Positions 51,649-60,223 of a stretch of DNA of 60,447 bases are shown here, in pieces. The position numbers were made by a program, and so were the translations under genes. The stretch lies in assembly GCA_036389135.1 (NCBI GenBank), contig DASVQP010000021.1, positions 1-60,447 of the forward strand, in the 5' to 3' direction. This stretch comes from Longimicrobium sp. (GTDB taxonomy: Bacteria > Gemmatimonadota > Gemmatimonadetes > Longimicrobiales > Longimicrobiaceae). Under the pieces are notes generated by a model. The model had not been told where the DNA came from. It was given only the letters and a program-made list of their open reading frames with translations, and did no database searches. Each line of letters begins with the position of its first letter. Positions within the stretch are counted from its first letter, which is position 1.

Positions 51649-53418
51649 ATGCTGATGCGCTTCGACGCCCGCGCCCGCGCGTTGGTGAAGCGGATGACGC
51701 TGGCCGAGAAGGTTGGCCAGATGACGCAGGCGGACCAGCAGTTCATCCGCGACTCGTCTGACGTGGAGAACCTCTTCCTCGGCTCCATCCTGAGCGGCGG
51801 CGACTCCGATCCGCCGGGCGGGAACACGCTGGAGGCGTGGCGTGACCGGTACGAGTCGCTCCAGGCGCGCACACATCGCACCCGCCTGCGCATCCCGCTC
51901 CTCTACGGCATCGACGCCGTGCACGGCAACAACAACGTGCTGGGCGCGGTCATCTTCCCCCACAACGTCGGCCTCGGCGCCACGCGCAACCCGCGCCTCG
52001 TCCGCCGCATCGCCGAGATCACCGCGGCGGAGACGCGCGCCATGGGGGTGAACTGGACGTTCGCGCCCTGCATCTGCGTGCCGCGCGACATCCGTTGGGG
52101 GCGCACATACGAGGGCTTCTCCGAAGACGCCGAGCTCGTCTCGCTCCTTGGTGCGGCGGCGGTGCGCGGCTTCCAGGGGAGCACCCTGCGCGGCCCGCTC
52201 CGTGTGGCCGCCACCCCCAAGCACTTCGTGGGCGACGGCGGCACCCTCGCGGGCACGGGCGTGGAGAAGGGTCTCGACCAGGGCGACGCGCGGATGGACG
52301 AGGAGACGCTGCGGCGCGTCCACCTGTACCCGTACCGCGCCGCCATCGACGCCGGCGCGGCCGCCATCATGCCCTCCTACAGCAGTTGGAACGGCATCAA
52401 GGTCACCGGCGACCGCCGCCTGCTGACCGAGGTGCTGAAGGAGGAGATGGGCTTCGACGGCTTCCTGATCTCCGATTACAACGCCGTCGACCAGGTGCAC
52501 GACGATTACAAGACGGCGATCGCGATGTCGATCAACGCCGGGATCGACATGGTGATGGTGCCCGAGCGCTACCGCGAGTTCATCCAGCTCCTCACCCAGC
52601 TGGTGCACGAGCGCCGCGTGCCGATGTCGCGCATCGACGACGCGGTGACGCGCATCCTGCGTGTGAAGTTGGCGATGGGGCTGATGGAGCCGCGCTACGA
52701 CTTCCGCGCGGACCGGGCGCTGGAGCGGCGCTTTGGCGGAGCGGAGCACCGGGCGGTGGCGCGGCAGGCGGTGCGCGAGTCGATGGTGCTCCTCAAGAAC
52801 GCCCACCGCGTCCTCCCGCTGTCGAAGTCCGCGCGCCGCATCCACGTCGCCGGGAAGAGCGCGGACGACATCGGCAACCAGTCCGGCGGGTGGACGATCA
52901 CCTGGCAGGGGAAGACCGGCCCGGTGACCCCCGGCGGCACCACCATCCTCGCCGCCCTCCGCCGCGCCGCCCCCGCCGCCGAGATCACCTACTCCCCCGA
53001 CGCCTCCGGAGCCGCCGGCGCCGACGCCGTGGTGGTGGTGATCGGCGAGACGCCGTACGCGGAGATGAAGGGCGACCGGCAGGACCTCTCGCTTGACGAG
53101 GCGGACCTCACCGCCGTCGACAACGCGCGCGCCGCGGGGATCCCGGTGGTCGTGGTCCTGGTCTCCGGCCGCCCCATGATCCTGGGCCGCGCCCTCGACC
53201 AGTCCGACGCCTTCCTCGCCGCCTGGCTCCCCGGCACCGAGGGCGACGGCGTAGCGGATGTCCTGTTCGGAGACTACGCCCCCACGGGCCGCCTCCCCTA
53301 CACCTGGCCCCGCTCCATGGACCAGCTCCCCCTTGGCGCGGGCGCCGGCCCCCCGCTATTCCCCCTTGGGTACGGCCTTACCTACCAGCCTGCGGCGAAC
53401 GTGTTCAGGAGCGAATGA
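51649..53418 (+). CDS. Glycoside hydrolase family 3 beta-glucosidase-like enzyme
   Basis: Hydrolyses beta-glucosides, usually in the periplasm. The N-terminal domain shows [32 protein letters not shown] and [16 protein letters not shown] with the catalytic Asp; the C-terminal domain has [16 protein letters not shown] and GYGLTYQ. From ATG 51649 it has 589 residues and no signal peptide, but the frame upstream reads [20 protein letters not shown] without an ATG, GTG or TTG. The stop and last residues (FRSE) lie in a composite-repeat block. Confidence 0.88.
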   Translation: MLMRFDARARALVKRMTLAEKVGQMTQADQQFIRDSSDVENLFLGSILSGGDSDPPGGNTLEAWRDRYESLQARTHRTRLRIPLLYGIDAVHGNNNVLGAVIFPHNVGLGATRNPRLVRRIAEITAAETRAMGVNWTFAPCICVPRDIRWGRTYEGFSEDAELVSLLGAAAVRGFQGSTLRGPLRVAATPKHFVGDGGTLAGTGVEKGLDQGDARMDEETLRRVHLYPYRAAIDAGAAAIMPSYSSWNGIKVTGDRRLLTEVLKEEMGFDGFLISDYNAVDQVHDDYKTAIAMSINAGIDMVMVPERYREFIQLLTQLVHERRVPMSRIDDAVTRILRVKLAMGLMEPRYDFRADRALERRFGGAEHRAVARQAVRESMVLLKNAHRVLPLSKSARRIHVAGKSADDIGNQSGGWTITWQGKTGPVTPGGTTILAALRRAAPAAEITYSPDASGAAGADAVVVVIGETPYAEMKGDRQDLSLDEADLTAVDNARAAGIPVVVVLVSGRPMILGRALDQSDAFLAAWLPGTEGDGVADVLFGDYAPTGRLPYTWPRSMDQLPLGAGAGPPLFPLGYGLTYQPAANVFRSE

Positions 53419-53459
53419 ATTCGCCGCTGGACCCACACGAAGTCCGCCTCCGCGGACTC
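53407..53459. repeat. Composite hairpin repeat, single block
   Basis: Only the GCGAATGAATTCGC and AGTCCGCCTCCGCGGACT hairpins of the composite element are present. The GH3 stop codon TGA (53416-53418) is inside it. Confidence 0.8.
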
Positions 53460-53534
53460 ACGTCGCCAGCGGCAGCATCGCGAGCATTCACAACGTATCA
53501 AGCCCCTGCCGCGAACTGCGCGACAGGGGCGTAG

Positions 53535-53600
53535 TCTCCCCTCACCCGCCCTGCGCCCCCGCAGGTGGGGGAGGGGGTCGGGGGGAGGGGGCCTCCTACC
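53535..53600. repeat. Polypurine/polypyrimidine hairpin repeat, copy 2
   Basis: CCCCGCAGGTGGGGGAGGGG in the same context as 49343-49415. It lies between the convergent GH3 and mnmA genes. Confidence 0.75.
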
Positions 53601-54681
53601 CAGCGATCCGTCCGCCTCCCAGCACGACCTCACCATCGAACAGCACCGCGGACTGCCCCGGCGTCACCGCGCGCTGCGGCGCGTCCAGGGCAAGCTCGAT
53701 GGCGCCGTCCGTGAGCGCGCGCACCGTAGCGGGGACGGCGGCTGCGCGGCTGCGGATCTGCACCTGTATGCCGGCGCCCACCTCCGGCGCCCGCGCGAGC
53801 CAGTTCAGCTCCGCGATGACCACATCGTCGCGCTCCAGCTCCGCCAGCGAGCCCACGACCACCTCGCGCGTCGCCGGGCGCGAGCCGAGGACGTAGAGCG
53901 GGAGCCCGCGCCCGCCCGGGAGCCCCTTCCGCTGTCCGACGGTGTAGCGCGCGTAGCCGGAGTGCTCGCCGATGACCTCGCCGCTCGTGGTCACCAGCTT
54001 GCCCGGCGCGAGGGCGGCGTGGCCGGGCACCAATCGCTTCTCCAGCACGTCCACGTAGTCGCCCGTGGGCACGAAGCAGATCTCCATGCTCTCCGGCTTC
54101 TCGGCGGTGGAGAGGCCCAGCTCGCGCGCCTTCTCGCGCACCTCGGGCTTGGTGAACTCGCCCAGCGGGAACATCAGCTTCGGGAGGATCTCCGGCGGGA
54201 GCGCCCAGAGGAAGTAGCTCTGATCCTTTTTGGCATCCACCCCGCGCAGCAGCACGGCCCGGCCATCAGCGTCGGTGCCCATGCGCGCGTAGTGCCCCGT
54301 GGCGATGGCGTCGCACCCCAGCATGGCGCCGCGGCGAAGGAGGTCGCGGAACTTGGTGTTGCCGTTGCAGCGCACGCAGGGGTTGGGAGTGCGCCCGGCG
54401 GCGTACTCCTGCACGAAGTCGTCGATCACGTCGCGCGTGAACTCGCGCTCCACGTCGAAGACGTAGTGCGGAATCCCCAGCCGGTCGGCCACGCTCCGCG
54501 CATCCATGATCCCGTCCAGCCCGCAGCAGCTCTTGCCGGGGCCGTTCCCTTCCGCTTCGGAGTAGCAGAAGGTCTTCATGGTCACGCCGATCACGCGGTG
54601 CCCCTGCTCCACCAGCAGCGCCGCCGCCACCGACGAATCCACCCCTCCCGACATCGCGACCAGAACGGTCCGCTTCTCCAT
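53596..54681 (-). CDS. mnmA: tRNA-specific 2-thiouridylase
   Basis: Thiolates U34 of tRNA Lys, Glu and Gln. The PP-loop is VAMSGGVDSSVAAALL, followed by RTPNPCVRCNG (first catalytic Cys), KDQSYFLW, ESMEICFVPTGDY (second catalytic Cys) and GYARYTVGQRKGL. Length 361. A cysteine desulfurase gene lies just upstream in the same orientation, forming a plausible sulfur relay. Confidence 0.95.
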   Translation of the reverse strand: MEKRTVLVAMSGGVDSSVAAALLVEQGHRVIGVTMKTFCYSEAEGNGPGKSCCGLDGIMDARSVADRLGIPHYVFDVEREFTRDVIDDFVQEYAAGRTPNPCVRCNGNTKFRDLLRRGAMLGCDAIATGHYARMGTDADGRAVLLRGVDAKKDQSYFLWALPPEILPKLMFPLGEFTKPEVREKARELGLSTAEKPESMEICFVPTGDYVDVLEKRLVPGHAALAPGKLVTTSGEVIGEHSGYARYTVGQRKGLPGGRGLPLYVLGSRPATREVVVGSLAELERDDVVIAELNWLARAPEVGAGIQVQIRSRAAAVPATVRALTDGAIELALDAPQRAVTPGQSAVLFDGEVVLGGGRIAG

Positions 54682-54730
54682 CGTGATCCCCGCATCTGCT
54701 GAATTTGACCGCGCCCTGCCCCTGCCTTCC

Positions 54731-54787
54731 GCCCCCTCTCTCGATAACGGAGGGCGCAGCCCTCTCCTGTTATCGGGAGAGGGGGCA
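54731..54787. repeat. CTCTCCCGATAAC hairpin repeat, copy 2 (inverted)
   Basis: CCCCTCTCTCGATAAC with GTTATCGGGAGAGGGG. It separates the cysteine desulfurase from mnmA. Confidence 0.85.
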
Positions 54788-54819
54788 GGCGAGTGTAACG
54801 AGCCGGGGGTGAGGGCCCC

Positions 54820-55947
54820 CTACCCCCGCACCCGCTCCACCACCCGCGGAAACACCACCAGCACCCGCTCCACCTCCGCTTCCGTCGTACCCCAGCCGAG
54901 CGAAAACCGCACGGACGGCCCCGCCAGCTCGGGCGGAATCGCCATCGCCAGCAGGACGTGCGAGGGCTGCACGCCGCCACTGGAGCACGCCGAGCCGGAC
55001 GACGCGGCGATCCCCTCCAGGTCCAGCCCCACGAGCAGCATCTCCGGGTCCGCGCCGGGGACGGAGAGGTTGCTCACGTTCGCGAGCCGCTCCGCGCCCG
55101 CGCCGTTGACCTGGATGCCAGGGACGCGCTCGCGCAGCCCGGCTTCCAAACGGTCGCGCAGGGTGCCTAAGCGCTGCATGGATGTCTCGCGCTCCGCCTC
55201 GGCGGCCTCCGCGGCGGCGGCGAAGGCGAGGGCGCCCGCCACGTCCTCGGTACCGGGGCGCAGGCCGCGCTCCTGTCCGCCACCGTGCACCATCGGCGCG
55301 ATGCGGGTGCCGCGGCGTACGAAGAGAGCGCCGATCCCCTTGGGGCCACCCACCTTGTGCGCGCTGAACGACAGCATCGCCGCCGGCACCTGGTCAGCGC
55401 GAACGGGGAGCCGCCCCAGCGCCGGTACCGCGTCCGAGTGGAACGCGACGTCCGCCGCGGCGCACCGCTCCGCGATCTCGGCCACGGGCTGCACCACCCC
55501 CGTCTCGTTGTTCGCCCACATCACGGACACCACCGCCGGCCCCGCCGCGAGCGCCTCATCGAGCGCTTCCAGACGGACGACTCCGTGCTCGTCCACCGGG
55601 AGGATCACAGCCGGGGCGCCCGCCTCGCGCACGGCGGCGAGCACCGCCCTGTGCTCCACGGCCGAGCAGACGACCGGGGCGCCGGGGAGCGTCCGCGCGC
55701 GGCCCAGGACCGCCAAGTTGTCCGCCTCGGTGCCGGCGCGGGTGAAGACGATCTCCGCGGGCGATGCGCCGATCAGGCGGGCCAGCCGTGCGCGCGCGTC
55801 GTCCAGCAGGGCGCGGCTCTCGCGGCCCCAGCGGTGCACGCTGGACGGGTTCCCCCACGTGACGTCGAGCACCTCCAGCAGCGCGCGGCGCGCCTCTGGG
55901 CGGAGGGGCGCGGTGGCCGCGTAGTCGAGGTAAATGGGAGTGTCCAT
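54820..55947 (-). CDS. Cysteine desulfurase (NifS/IscS family)
   Basis: PLP enzyme that removes sulfur from cysteine to a Cys persulfide. The start at 55947 gives 375 residues: YLDYAATAPLRPEAR, GNPSSVHRWGRESR, GTEADNLAVLG, LSFSAHKVGGPKGIGALF with the PLP lysine, GTEDVAGALA and SSGSACSSGG with the active Cys. It is a class I (IscS/NifS) type by its long loop. Pairing with mnmA suggests tRNA thiolation. Confidence 0.93.
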   Translation of the reverse strand: MDTPIYLDYAATAPLRPEARRALLEVLDVTWGNPSSVHRWGRESRALLDDARARLARLIGASPAEIVFTRAGTEADNLAVLGRARTLPGAPVVCSAVEHRAVLAAVREAGAPAVILPVDEHGVVRLEALDEALAAGPAVVSVMWANNETGVVQPVAEIAERCAAADVAFHSDAVPALGRLPVRADQVPAAMLSFSAHKVGGPKGIGALFVRRGTRIAPMVHGGGQERGLRPGTEDVAGALAFAAAAEAAEAERETSMQRLGTLRDRLEAGLRERVPGIQVNGAGAERLANVSNLSVPGADPEMLLVGLDLEGIAASSGSACSSGGVQPSHVLLAMAIPPELAGPSVRFSLGWGTTEAEVERVLVVFPRVVERVRG

Positions 55948-56080
55948 GCTTCCAGGGGTGCGAGCGCACGGTTGATAAACGCCACTCGCCATTTGGTTTC
56001 GCGCGCGGCGCGCCTTGACCCGGAATCCGGCGCGGGTACATTCCCGAAACGAAACGTCGCTCCGCCCTGCCGCTACCGCC

Positions 56081-56458
56081 ATGATCCCGCCGCTTCCCGA
56101 GGCGCAGCCGGCCATCTTTCGCACCACGGTGCACGGCACCATCTTCGCCGAGCGTGCCGCGCAGCTCGACGCCGTGGTGGAAGGCGACCCGCTCCTCCTG
56201 ATCCCCGACCCGCCGATGGAGGACGACCCGATGGTGTGGGTCCACCGCGCCAGCGGCGACCCCGTCGGCCACCTTCCGCCCGAGATCAACCAGTGGCTCG
56301 CCGTCTGGCTGCTGCGCGGCGGCAAGGCCTCGGCCCGCGCCCTCCGCGTCCACGGCCACGACGTGCCGAGCTGGAAGCGCCTCGTCATCGAGGTGCACTG
56401 CGCCGGTGCGGATCCGGCTGCGGAGACGGGAGACCATACCCGGAGCACCGCGCGCTGA
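56081..56458 (+). CDS. HIRAN-domain-like small protein
   Basis: A 125-residue protein. FRTTVHGTIFAERAAQLDAV, DPLLLIPDPPMEDDPMVWVH and GDPVGHLPPEINQWLAVWLL fit the layout of HIRAN domains (DNA 3'-end binding in SWI/SNF-type helicases), here without a helicase. The assignment is by eye and moderate. ATG 56081 is preferred over 56015. It is divergent from the desulfurase gene. Confidence 0.5.
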   Translation: MIPPLPEAQPAIFRTTVHGTIFAERAAQLDAVVEGDPLLLIPDPPMEDDPMVWVHRASGDPVGHLPPEINQWLAVWLLRGGKASARALRVHGHDVPSWKRLVIEVHCAGADPAAETGDHTRSTAR

Positions 56459-56492
56459 ACGCACCGGGTGGTGCGGGGACCGGTGCCTCATC

Positions 56493-56824
56493 ACCGGGGG
56501 CTGAAGCCCCCGGCTGGAACTACGGGAAGGCGGCTGAAGCCGGCTCGTGCAACGCGGCATCTGACCCGGAGTCCGCGGAGGCGGACTTCGCGTGGTTCCA
56601 GCGGCGAATTCATTCGCTCCTGGTAAGGCGCCCCTCACGGAAGGCGCGTCTGCCCCTACCGGATCCGTGCGTTGGGCACGGCTCGAGGCGCGCAGAGGGT
56701 GGGCGCGATGAATCGCGCCCCTACCGGCGCCGCGTGGACGCCGCGGACAGCGCACGCCGGACGGATCTCGCCCCCGAGTCCGCGAAGGCGGACTTTGTGC
56801 TGTTGTTGCCGCGAGTTCACTCGC
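56493..56824. repeat. Composite hairpin repeat, full copy 3 (inverted)
   Basis: The same units in reverse: GGGGGCTGAAGCCCCCGGC, then AGTCCGCGGAGGCGGACT, GGCGAATTCATTCGC, GGCGCGATGAATCGCGCC (56701) and finally GAGTTCACTCGCC. It fills the 371-base gap between the HIRAN-like and bshB1 genes; no gene is seen there. Confidence 0.88.
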
Positions 56825-56829
56825 CCCAG

Positions 56830-57570
56830 CTAAATGCTCCGCACCGACAGCCCCACCACGTCCTCCACCTCCATCGTCTCGGCGATGTAAAAGGGCTCGC
56901 CGTACTCGGTGCGGATCAGGGAGCCGTAGCGCGCGGCGTGCATCCGCACCTGGTCGTAGAGCGGGCGGTCGCCGCCGGGGAAGACCTCGCCGCCCCACGT
57001 CTTGCCGTCGAACTGCGAGGCGTAGCAGCGGATGGCCTCCATCTTGGTGTCCATCTGCGCGGTGACGTCCACCACGAAGCTCGGCTTGACGGCGTCCTCA
57101 CGGAAGGCGAGCGCGTACAGGAGCTTGTGCGGGCGGTGCGGCTCGCCGGGGGCGTCGAAGCGCCGCAGGCCCGCCAGGAAGCAGGCATCGTAGCCGAGCT
57201 GCGACGCGATGCGGTGGTCGGGGTGGCGCCCGTTGGGGTAGGGGAGGATCACCACGCGCGGCCGGAAGGCGCGCACCAGCTCCACGACGATGCGCCGCGT
57301 CTCCGCCGTGTTCTGCAGCCCGGCATCGGGGAGCCCGGCGTTGCGCCGCACCGCCACGCCCATCACCCGCGCCGCCGCCTCCGCCTCCCGCCCGCGCAAC
57401 TCGGCGCTCCCATCCGTCCCCGTCTCCCCCGCCGTCAGGTCCAGGATCCCCACGCGGTACCCCTGCGACGCGGCGCGGGCGATCGTTCCCCCCGCCAGCA
57501 GCTCCACGTCGTCGCGGTGCGCCGCGATGGCCAGCAGGTCCACCGCGGTCTCTTCTGAAGCTTCGCTCAC
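56830..57570 (-). CDS. bshB1: BshB1-type bacillithiol deacetylase (LmbE/PIG-L family)
   Basis: Zinc deacetylase that removes acetate from GlcNAc-malate in bacillithiol synthesis. Motifs are AIAAHRDDVELLAGGT (zinc Asp/His), LDLTAGETGTDG, ELRGREAEAAARVMGV and PNGRHPDHRIASQL (zinc His), plus MEAIRCYASQF. GTG start at 57570; 246 residues. No bshA or bshC is in the window, so the bacillithiol assignment rests on similarity. Confidence 0.85.
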   Translation of the reverse strand: MSEASEETAVDLLAIAAHRDDVELLAGGTIARAASQGYRVGILDLTAGETGTDGSAELRGREAEAAARVMGVAVRRNAGLPDAGLQNTAETRRIVVELVRAFRPRVVILPYPNGRHPDHRIASQLGYDACFLAGLRRFDAPGEPHRPHKLLYALAFREDAVKPSFVVDVTAQMDTKMEAIRCYASQFDGKTWGGEVFPGGDRPLYDQVRMHAARYGSLIRTEYGEPFYIAETMEVEDVVGLSVRSI

Positions 57571-57664
57571 GGATCCAGATCGCGTTGCGGAAACGGTTCA
57601 CTATTGACCGCCCGAAGATGCCGCCACCCCGCCCCCCGCGCAACACGCGGATACGTGCCAACCG

Positions 57665-57733
57665 CCCCTCCCCCAGGTAGTTATTGGGGGAGGGGCCGCG
57701 AGGTGACGAGCGGGGGAGGGGGCCTGGAGGCTC
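57665..57733. repeat. CCTCCCCC hairpin repeat
   Basis: CCCCTCCCCCA with TGGGGGAGGGG form the stem around GGTAGTTAT, followed by GAGCGGGGGAGGGGGC. It lies between bshB1 and the ABC permease 3' end. Confidence 0.7.
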
Positions 57734-57736
57734 CCT

Positions 57737-58972
57737 CTACTCGTGCCGCAGCGCCTCCACCGGGTCCAGCCGCGCGGCCTTGTTGGCCGGGTACAGCCCG
57801 AACACGATCCCCGCGCCGCCCGAGGCCATGATCGACGCAAAGATCGCCCACAGCGGGATGGTGGCGTTGACCGGCGTCAGCGCCGTGATCAGCCCGGCGA
57901 ACGCGGTGGCCACCGCCAGCCCGATGGCGCCGCCGATCACCGTCACCGTCACCGACTCCACCAAGAACTGCCAGAGGATCTCGCTCGCCTTGGCGCCCAG
58001 CGCCTTGCGCACGCCGATCTCGCGCGTCCGCTCCGTCACCGAGATCATCATGATCCCCACCACGCCCACGCCGCCCACGATCAGGCCGATCGACGAGAGC
58101 ACCACCATCACGATGAAGAAGACGCCGGTGAGGCGGTCGAACATCTTCTTGAACGCCTCCTGCCGGATCAGCGCGAAGTTGTTCTCCTCGGCCGGGCGCA
58201 GGCCGCGTGCGCTGCGCAGGGCGGCGGTCACGTCGTCCATCGCGCGCTCCTGGGTGAAGCCGCGCTCGGTGACCACCAGGAAGTCCATCCACTCCTTGTT
58301 GGCGCCCAGGTCCTTGATGGCCGTGGTGGCGGGGACGACCACCCAGTTCTTCATCGCCGAGGCGAAGATGTTGTCCTTGAGCTTGTAGACCCCCGCTACG
58401 TGGAACTCGCGGCCCTTGATGCGCACCGTGCGCCCCACCGGGTCCGAGGCGGGGAATAGCTGCTCCGCCAGGTCCGGCGACAGCACGGCGATGTTGGAGG
58501 CGCGCTGGTCGTGCACCGACAGGTAGTTGTTCCCCCGCAGGAAGTCGCCCTTGGAGTACTCCACCCAGTCGGACGAGCGCCCCATGATCTGCACGCCGCT
58601 CACCGCGCGCGAGCCCATGCGCACCTCGCCGCCCGCGTCGATGGAGGTGGCGACCGTGCGCACCGCCGGGAGCGCCTCCAGCATCTCCGCGTCGGCAAAG
58701 GTCAGCGGCGGCTTGCCCTCCGTGGGGTCCTGCCCGTCGCCGCTGAAGGTGAGCGCCGTGGGGTCGAAGCGCGAGGCGATGAAGTTGTTGGGGCCGATCG
58801 ACTCGATCCCCTCCATCACCATGGCACGGAAGCCGGTGATCACCGCCGCCATGCTCATCACGGTCGCCACGCCGATCACGATCCCCAGGATGGTGAGGAA
58901 GGCGCGGACCTTGTTGGAGCGCAGTGCGTCGAGGGCGATGCCGATCCCCTCGCGCGTGGAAGTAACGTTCAT
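57737..58972 (-). CDS. MacB/FtsX-type ABC transporter permease
   Basis: A 411-residue permease with N-terminal TM helix (FLTILGIVIGVATVMSMAAV), a MacB-type periplasmic core domain (about 45-240) and three C-terminal TM helices; the ending is ANKAARLDPVEALRHE. RTREIGVRKALGAK is the coupling segment. It lies 6 bases after the second permease gene and is probably its dimer partner. Confidence 0.92.
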   Translation of the reverse strand: MNVTSTREGIGIALDALRSNKVRAFLTILGIVIGVATVMSMAAVITGFRAMVMEGIESIGPNNFIASRFDPTALTFSGDGQDPTEGKPPLTFADAEMLEALPAVRTVATSIDAGGEVRMGSRAVSGVQIMGRSSDWVEYSKGDFLRGNNYLSVHDQRASNIAVLSPDLAEQLFPASDPVGRTVRIKGREFHVAGVYKLKDNIFASAMKNWVVVPATTAIKDLGANKEWMDFLVVTERGFTQERAMDDVTAALRSARGLRPAEENNFALIRQEAFKKMFDRLTGVFFIVMVVLSSIGLIVGGVGVVGIMMISVTERTREIGVRKALGAKASEILWQFLVESVTVTVIGGAIGLAVATAFAGLITALTPVNATIPLWAIFASIMASGGAGIVFGLYPANKAARLDPVEALRHE

Positions 58973-58978
58973 CGCTCC

Positions 58979-60223
58979 TCAGTCCGCCCGCAGGGCGACG
59001 ATGGGGTCCAGCCGCGAGGCGCGGTAGGCCGGGTACACCCCCGCCATCAGTCCCACCCCGATCCCCAGCGCGATGGCCAGCAAGATGGAGCCGGGCGACA
59101 CCCGCGCCGGAATCGGCGAGATGGCCGAGACGGCGTACGCCAGCGCGATCCCCGAGCCGATCCCCAGCAGCCCGCCCGCGCCCGAGAGGGTCCCCGCCTC
59201 CACCAGGAACTGGAGGAGGATGTCCTTGCGGCGCGCGCCCAGCGACTTGCGCACCCCGATCTCGCGCGTGCGCTCGCTTACGGACACGAGCATGATGTTC
59301 ATGATGACGACCGCGCCCACCACCAGCGACACCGCCACGAGGAGCGGCAGCGCCAGCAGGAGGAACTTGGAGATCTTGTCCCAGAAGCCGAGCGCCTCGT
59401 CGGCCGTCTCCAGCATGAAGTCGTTCTCAACGCCAGGGCGAAGGCGGTGGCGCACCCGCATCAGCCCCTCCAGCTCGCTCTGGCCGCGCGCCATCAGGCT
59501 CGCTTCCGGCACGCGGAAGTAGATGTCTTCCACGATGTTGTTGCGGAAGAGCGAGCCGTTGAGGGGCGAGCGGATCGGCGCCACCACCATGCGGTCCATC
59601 GACATCCCGAAGAGCGACCCCTGCTCCTCCATCACCCCGATGACGCGGAAGGGGAAGCCCTGGATCCGCACCTCCTTTCCCAGCACCGGGAGGCCTTCGA
59701 AGAGCTTCTTCGCCACCTCCTCGCCCAGCACCACCACGGGCACGCCGCGCTCGGCCTCGCTCTCGGTGTAGGTGCGGCCGCGCGCGATCTTGAGGTCGCG
59801 CACGTTGAAGAAGTTGGCCGACGCGGCGATGATGTTCACCCCCTGCACCACCTTGCCGCGCCCGTCGCCCACCTTGCCGTCCGCGTCGTGCGCGTACGAA
59901 AGGAGGCCGGGGGTCTGCACCCGCTCCTCCAGGAAGCGCGCGTCGTCCTGCGTGAGCCGCGGGCGCCGCTGCCACTCGCGCCACATCGCCTCGTCCACCG
60001 GCCCGCCGCCCACCGAGGGGAGGCGGCGCACGTTGATGGTGTTGAAGCCCAGGATCTTTCCCGCGAACTCCTCCTTCATGTACGCGTTCATCCCCGTGAT
60101 CAGGGTGATGACGGCGATCAGAAAGGTGACGCCCACCACCGTGCCCAGCACGGTGAAGAAGGCGCGCAGCTTGTTGGCGCGGATCATGGAGAGCGCGATC
60201 CGCACCGCCTCGCGGGCGTTCAT
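58979..60223 (-). CDS. MacB/FtsX-type ABC transporter permease
   Basis: A 414-residue permease of the same layout: N-terminal TM (FFTVLGTVVGVTFLIAVITL), periplasmic domain, then TM helices and RTREIGVRKSLGAR near residue 300, ending YRASRLDPIVALRAD. Its ATG overlaps the ATPase stop by ATGA. Two different permeases with one ATPase suggest a heterodimeric exporter. Confidence 0.93.
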   Translation of the reverse strand: MNAREAVRIALSMIRANKLRAFFTVLGTVVGVTFLIAVITLITGMNAYMKEEFAGKILGFNTINVRRLPSVGGGPVDEAMWREWQRRPRLTQDDARFLEERVQTPGLLSYAHDADGKVGDGRGKVVQGVNIIAASANFFNVRDLKIARGRTYTESEAERGVPVVVLGEEVAKKLFEGLPVLGKEVRIQGFPFRVIGVMEEQGSLFGMSMDRMVVAPIRSPLNGSLFRNNIVEDIYFRVPEASLMARGQSELEGLMRVRHRLRPGVENDFMLETADEALGFWDKISKFLLLALPLLVAVSLVVGAVVIMNIMLVSVSERTREIGVRKSLGARRKDILLQFLVEAGTLSGAGGLLGIGSGIALAYAVSAISPIPARVSPGSILLAIALGIGVGLMAGVYPAYRASRLDPIVALRAD

